NCBI GenBank assembly: GCA_964472135.1
Contig: CAYYJB010000080.1
Coordinates: 1-8,621 of the forward strand
DNA: 8,621 nucleotides
Direction of reading: 5' to 3'
Source of the DNA: JAUREX01 sp964472135
GTDB taxonomy: Bacteria; Pseudomonadota; Alphaproteobacteria; Rhodobacterales; Rhodobacteraceae
Every line of letters begins with the position of its first letter. Position 1 is the first letter of the stretch. A program made the translations under genes and the position numbers. Below the pieces are notes generated by a model. That model was not told where the DNA came from and searched no databases. It saw only the letters and a program-made list of their open reading frames with translations. Shown piece after piece: positions 5,740 to 8,621 of the stretch.

Positions 5740-6680
5740 CACCACCCCCCGAGGCCGGCGGCGCCGAGCGCGCGCTCGATCAGGAACGAGCCGAACACCG
5801 CAAAAAGATACCAGAGCGAAAAGCGGAAGAAGCGCCGCTCGACCGTGTGCTGATCGGCAGCGCAATCGGCATCGTCGCGCCGGCTGATCCGCCAGGCGCC
5901 CATGACGAAGACCGCATTCGCCCCGAGCGCCACCGCGAGCGCCACCGGCCCCCCGATCTGCGAGAGCGCGGCCGCGACCGAGACGGGCGCCAGCGCCAGC
6001 GCATAGATCAGCACCTGCCGCCGCGTCGCCGCGCGCCCGTGCGTCACCGTCAGCATCGGCACGCCCGCATTCTCGTAATCGCCCTTCATGAACAGCGCGA
6101 GCGCCCAGAAATGCGGCGGTGTCCACATGAAGATAAGCGCGAACATGAGCACGCTCTCGACCGAGATGCCGCCCGTCGCCACCGCCCAGCCGATCATCGG
6201 CGGAAAGGCCCCGGCCGCGCCGCCGATGACGATGTTCTGCGGCGTCAGGCGCTTCAGCCACATCGTGTAGACGACGGCATAGAAGAAGATGGTGAAGGCG
6301 AGGAAGGCGGCCGAAAACCAGTTCGCCGCGAGCCCGAGCATCACGACCGAGATGCCCGACAGCCCGAGCCCCAGCCCCAGCGCCTCGCCGGGCGCGATGC
6401 GCCCCGCGGGGACGGGGCGGGTGCGCGTGCGGCGCATCCGCGCGTCGATGTCGGCATCCCACCACATGTTCAGCGCGCCCGAAGCCCCGGCCCCGAGCGC
6501 GATGAAGACGATCGCGGCCAACCCCACCACCGGGTGCACCGTCACCGGCGCGACCAGAAGCCCGACCAGCGCCGTGAAGACCACAAGCGACATCACCCGC
6601 GGCTTGAGCAGGGCGACATAATCGGCAAAGCCCGGCTCTGCCGCCGCGACGCCAAGATCGGTCGATCGGATGTCGGTCAT
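5739..6680 (-). CDS. ctaB: Protoheme IX farnesyltransferase (heme O synthase)
   Basis: This 313-residue polytopic membrane enzyme of the UbiA superfamily adds a farnesyl group to heme B, giving heme O, the precursor of heme A. The Mg-prenyl-diphosphate motif is NMWWDADIDARMRRTRTRP (residues 71-89), with N71, D75 and D79 in the NxxxDxxxD pattern followed by the conserved basic stretch. A second conserved region is YTMWLKRLTPQNIVIGGAAG (138-157), then FPPMIGW. The later MWTPPHFWALALFMKGDY (185-202) is also characteristic of CtaB/CyoE. Around nine hydrophobic spans are visible, as expected. The ATG at 6680 was chosen because the frame extended further upstream would overlap ctaC and encodes an Arg/Ser-rich stretch unlike the family. 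It begins 22 bases after ctaC with only a G-rich ribosome-binding sequence. Clustering with Cu-A subunit II supports ctaB rather than the quinol-oxidase cyoE version. Confidence 0.97.
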   Translation of the reverse strand: MTDIRSTDLGVAAAEPGFADYVALLKPRVMSLVVFTALVGLLVAPVTVHPVVGLAAIVFIALGAGASGALNMWWDADIDARMRRTRTRPVPAGRIAPGEALGLGLGLSGISVVMLGLAANWFSAAFLAFTIFFYAVVYTMWLKRLTPQNIVIGGAAGAFPPMIGWAVATGGISVESVLMFALIFMWTPPHFWALALFMKGDYENAGVPMLTVTHGRAATRRQVLIYALALAPVSVAAALSQIGGPVALAVALGANAVFVMGAWRISRRDDADCAADQHTVERRFFRFSLWYLFAVFGSFLIERALGAAGLGGW

Positions 6681-6702
6681 CGGCCCCGCGCCATCCGCCG
6701 CG

Positions 6703-7599
6703 TCAGTTCGACTGCGCGACGTCGATCGCGCGCGGCTTGCCCGCATACTCGGCGATCGCGCCATCGAGCCAGGCGGTATAGACCTCTTCGCTCACGACCT
6801 TGACGGTGATCGGCATGTAGGCGTGCGCGATCCCGCAAAGCTCGGAGCACTGGCCGAAATAGACGCCTTCCTTCTCGGCCTTGAACCACAGCTCCGCCAG
6901 GCGCCCCGGCACCGCGTCCTGCTTCACGCCGAAGGCGGGGATCGTCCAGGAGTGGATCACGTCCGCCCCCGTCACCTGCATCACCACCGTCTTGCCCACG
7001 GGCACGACCACGGCCGTGTCGGTCGCGAGCAGGAATTCGTCGCGGGTGTAGCCCGCCTCGACGAGCTGGGCCTCGACCTCGGGCGTCAGGCGGAAATCGC
7101 CCCCCGCGGCGGCAGAGCCGATCATGTAGCTGTCGAACTCGAATTCGTGGTCGACATACTCATAGCTCCAGAACCACTGCTTGCCGGTGACCTTGATCGT
7201 GACATCGGCCTCGGGGATCTCGAGCTGCTTGAAGAGGACGGGCAGCGAGAAGGCACCGATGAAGACGAGGATGAGGATCGGCACGACCGTCCAGGCGACC
7301 TCAAGCGGGGTGTTGTGGGTGAATTTCGCGGGCTTGGGGTTCGCGCGGCTGTTGTGTCGCACGATCACGATCGCGAGGAGCACCACGACGAAGAGCGAGA
7401 TCGCGGTAATGATCCACAGCAGCAGCGTATCGAGCCACACGATGTCGCGCATCAGCTCGGTCGCCGCGGGCTGAAAGCCCATCGCGCCATCGACCGGGCG
7501 GCCAACGATTTCCAGCGCCTCCTGCGCCCGCGCGGCGCCGGCAAGCCCGACGACAGCCGTGGCCACCCCGAGACGCTTAAGCAGAGTTGCAACCTTCAT
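6703..7599 (-). CDS. ctaC: Cytochrome c oxidase subunit II precursor (Cu-A subunit, aa3-type)
   Basis: This 298-residue precursor accepts electrons from cytochrome c through the binuclear Cu-A centre and passes them to heme a. It has a signal peptide with a likely cleavage after residue 25 (ARA before QEA), two membrane spans (about 57-80 and 100-123), and a periplasmic cupredoxin domain. The Cu-A ligands are all present: H216 in DVIHSWTIPAF, then C251, E253, C255, H259 and M262 in CSELCGIAHAYMP. The aromatic patch QWFWSYEY (141-148) is the electron-entry region. An extra acidic segment before the cupredoxin core (about 161-186) is usual in alphaproteobacteria. The ATG at 7599 gives the signal peptide directly; the frame stays open further upstream but that part overlaps tldD and looks like shadow coding. 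Ribosome binding would rely on a weak GGGG about six bases upstream. It is the first gene of the cta cluster. Confidence 0.97.
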   Translation of the reverse strand: MKVATLLKRLGVATAVVGLAGAARAQEALEIVGRPVDGAMGFQPAATELMRDIVWLDTLLLWIITAISLFVVVLLAIVIVRHNSRANPKPAKFTHNTPLEVAWTVVPILILVFIGAFSLPVLFKQLEIPEADVTIKVTGKQWFWSYEYVDHEFEFDSYMIGSAAAGGDFRLTPEVEAQLVEAGYTRDEFLLATDTAVVVPVGKTVVMQVTGADVIHSWTIPAFGVKQDAVPGRLAELWFKAEKEGVYFGQCSELCGIAHAYMPITVKVVSEEVYTAWLDGAIAEYAGKPRAIDVAQSN

Positions 7600-7626
7600 G
7601 TCCGACCCCGTGCTAATGGCCCCGAC

Positions 7627-7645
7627 GGCGGGCTTGGCGCCCGCC
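7627..7645 (-). promoter_or_regulatory. GC hairpin in the presumed 5' leader of ctaC
   Basis: GGCGGGC (7627-7633) and GCCCGCC (7639-7645) form a perfect 7-bp stem with a 5-base loop. On the minus strand it ends 27 bases before the ctaC ATG, so it would lie in the ctaC leader if transcription starts near 7700. It could affect message stability or act as a binding site, or it may be chance in a stretch this rich in G and C. No riboswitch fold was recognised. Confidence 0.3.
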
Positions 7646-7692
7646 CCTCCGGCGGCCCGGCCCCGGACGCAAAGGTCGCGCGGGCCCTTCCC

Positions 7693-7743
7693 TTGTTCAC
7701 GACCCGCTTGAAACCATATTGCTTCGCGAACGACAAGCGAAAC
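7693..7743. promoter_or_regulatory. AT-rich island between ctaC and tldD, likely holding divergent promoters
   Basis: The 202-base gap between the two divergent starts contains one clearly AT-richer island. For ctaC (minus), TTGTCG at 7736-7731 is followed after 17 bases by TTTCAA at 7713-7708, a 4/6 and 3/6 match to consensus. For tldD (plus), TTGTTC at 7693-7698 with TATTGC at 7717-7722 (18-base spacer) is one option, and TTGAAA at 7708-7713 is a good -35 with only a poor -10 after it. An 8-bp perfect palindrome TTCGCGAA lies at 7723-7730, and GCTTCGC (7721-7727) has an imperfect inverted copy GCGAAAC at 7737-7743. The two sets of candidate elements overlap, so the genes may share one control region. 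I see no FNR-type box (TTGAT-N4-ATCAA). Confidence 0.4.
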
Positions 7744-7790
7744 CGGCGCGGCAAAAGCGCGCCGTCCAGCCCCCCGGCGCAAACCCGAAA

Positions 7791-7797
7791 AAGGAAA
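7791..7797 (+). promoter_or_regulatory. tldD: Ribosome-binding site of tldD
   Basis: AAGGAAA, with AGGA at 7792-7795, lies six bases before the ATG at 7802. It is one of the few clear Shine-Dalgarno sequences in the window and decides the tldD start. Confidence 0.75.
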
Positions 7798-7801
7798 TAC
7801 C

Positions 7802-8621
7802 ATGTCCGACAACCCCTTCCGCCCCTTCGAGACGCAGATCGACGAGGCGGTGGCGCTGGCGGTGCTGCGCGATGCGCTGAGCGGCGCGGATGACGGCGAG
7901 CTCTTCCTCGAGCGGCGGCGCTCCGAGGTCATCATGCTCGACGACGGGCGGATCCGCACGGCGAGCTATGACGCGGGCGAGGGCTTCGGGATGCGCGGCG
8001 TCGCGGGCGAGGCCACGGGGTACGCGCATGCGAGCGAGATCAGCGAGGGCGCGCTGCGCCGGGCGGCCGAGACAGTGCGGCTGGCGGTCGCCGCCGGGGG
8101 CGGGCGGCTCGCGCCGCCGCCGCAGGGCACCAACCGGCGCCTCTATTCGGCGGACGATCCGCTGGCCGATGCGGCCTTTGCCGCCAAGATCGAGACCCTG
8201 CGCGAGATCGACGCCGCCGCCCGGGCGGCCGATCCGCGCGTCGTGCAGGTGAGCGCGACGCTCGCGGCCAGCCATCAGGAAATCGAGATCCTGCGCCCCG
8301 AGGGGATCAGGCTCGGCGATGTGCGGCCGATGGCGCGCCTCAACATCTCGGTGATCCTCGAGGATGGCGGGCGGCGCGAATCGGGCGGGGCCGGCGGGGG
8401 CGGACGCTTCGGGCTGGCGGGGCTGATGGCGCGGGACCACTGGCGGGGCGTCCTCGAGGAGGCGCTGCGGATCGCGCGGGTGAACCTCGCGGCCGAGGCG
8501 GCACCGGCGGGCGTCATGGATGTCGTGCTCGGCGCGGGCTGGCCCGGCGTCATGCTGCACGAGGCGGTGGGCCACGGGCTCGAGGGCGATTTCAACCGCA
8601 AGCGCACCTCGGCCTTCGCGG
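7802..8621 (+). CDS. tldD: Metalloprotease TldD, N-terminal 273 codons (truncated by window edge)
   Basis: The gene is open to the right edge with no stop, giving 273 residues of a family that is usually about 470-480 long, so roughly the last 200 are missing. TldD with TldE/PmbA forms a zinc protease that in Escherichia coli matures microcin B17 and degrades CcdA; in other bacteria its substrates are mostly unknown. The zinc motif HEAVGH (residues 253-258) is intact, with H253, E254 and H258, followed by GLEGDFNRK, a TldD hallmark. The glycine-rich ESGGAGGGGRFG (193-204) is also typical. There is no signal peptide, so it should be cytosolic. It is the only plus-strand gene, transcribed away from ctaC; the same divergent pair is, from memory, common in Rhodobacterales. 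The start at 7802 is supported by a good AAGGAAA ribosome-binding site. PmbA/TldE is unlikely because that partner lacks the HExxxH motif. Confidence 0.96.
   Translation, partial: MSDNPFRPFETQIDEAVALAVLRDALSGADDGELFLERRRSEVIMLDDGRIRTASYDAGEGFGMRGVAGEATGYAHASEISEGALRRAAETVRLAVAAGGGRLAPPPQGTNRRLYSADDPLADAAFAAKIETLREIDAAARAADPRVVQVSATLAASHQEIEILRPEGIRLGDVRPMARLNISVILEDGGRRESGGAGGGGRFGLAGLMARDHWRGVLEEALRIARVNLAAEAAPAGVMDVVLGAGWPGVMLHEAVGHGLEGDFNRKRTSAFA

Noticed and set aside
5545..6465. A 306-codon minus-strand frame whose end includes the small CoxF-like protein.
   Set aside because: Most of it is an out-of-frame reading of ctaB. Only the last 64 codons, starting at 5739, have protein-like composition and sensible spacing.
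5739..6764. ctaB frame extended upstream to base 6764.
   Set aside because: It would overlap the end of ctaC by about 60 bases and add an Arg/Ser-rich segment unlike heme O synthases.
6703..7599. Possibility that the cluster encodes a quinol oxidase (bo3-type) instead of cytochrome c oxidase.
   Set aside because: Subunit II has all Cu-A ligands (H216, C251, E253, C255, H259, M262), which quinol oxidases lack.
6703..7959. ctaC frame extended upstream to base 7959.
   Set aside because: The extra part overlaps the real tldD coding sequence, is Ser/Arg-rich, and would bury the clear signal peptide that begins at 7599.
7697..8575. Minus-strand frame opposite tldD.
   Set aside because: The plus strand has the HEAVGH motif, a good ribosome-binding site and family-typical sequence; the antisense product has no features.
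1..8621. Search for CRISPR repeats, tRNA or rRNA genes, insertion sequences, attachment sites, toxin-antitoxin or defence genes.
   Set aside because: No regularly spaced repeats, transposase-like proteins, terminal inverted repeats or RNA gene signatures were seen by eye, and nearly every base is assigned to a core gene. Small RNAs cannot be excluded without expression data.

Overview
The window is very GC-rich. Its gene content and order match a core chromosomal region of an alphaproteobacterium, most likely Rhodobacterales (Rhodobacter/Paracoccus-like). The basis is the block ctaC-ctaB-small ORF-ctaG-ctaE-SURF1-thrC-M16 peptidase-acetyltransferase, with tldD divergent from ctaC, plus protein sequences that read like that order (for example, subunit II has the same length and Cu-A ligand spacing as I remember for Paracoccus). 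The genus cannot be fixed from this sequence alone.

Layout, read on the minus strand from right to left. ctaC (7599-6703) encodes the Cu-A subunit of aa3-type cytochrome c oxidase. ctaB (6680-5739) encodes heme O synthase. A 64-residue single-span membrane protein (5739-5545) follows, then ctaG/cox11 (5548-4964), the Cu-B chaperone, and ctaE (4942-4142), oxidase subunit III. A 71-base gap with a perfect 9-bp GC hairpin separates ctaE from the SURF1 assembly factor (4070-3393). Then come threonine synthase thrC (3377-1983), an M16 processing-peptidase-like metalloprotease (1986-727) and a RimJ-type GNAT acetyltransferase (727-143). The first 24 codons of coaBC (73-1) lie at the left edge, with a possible promoter of their own. 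On the plus strand, tldD starts at 7802 and runs off the right edge. The 202-base gap between ctaC and tldD holds the likely divergent promoters.

How the genes work together: ctaB makes heme O on the way to heme A, ctaG delivers copper to Cu-B, SURF1 helps insert heme into subunit I, and ctaC and ctaE are structural subunits. Subunit I (ctaD) is absent here, as is usual in Rhodobacterales, where it lies elsewhere. Four gene junctions overlap by 1 or 4 bases (TGATG or ATGA), which suggests translational coupling. The thrC-M16-GNAT part is housekeeping and may be read through from the oxidase genes or from an unseen promoter.

I found no mobile element, CRISPR array, tRNA, rRNA, prophage or defence system. 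Nothing here looks like a previously undescribed system. The points most worth a second look are the small CoxF-like protein, the ctaE-SURF1 hairpin with its adjacent G8 tract, and the AT-rich island between ctaC and tldD.
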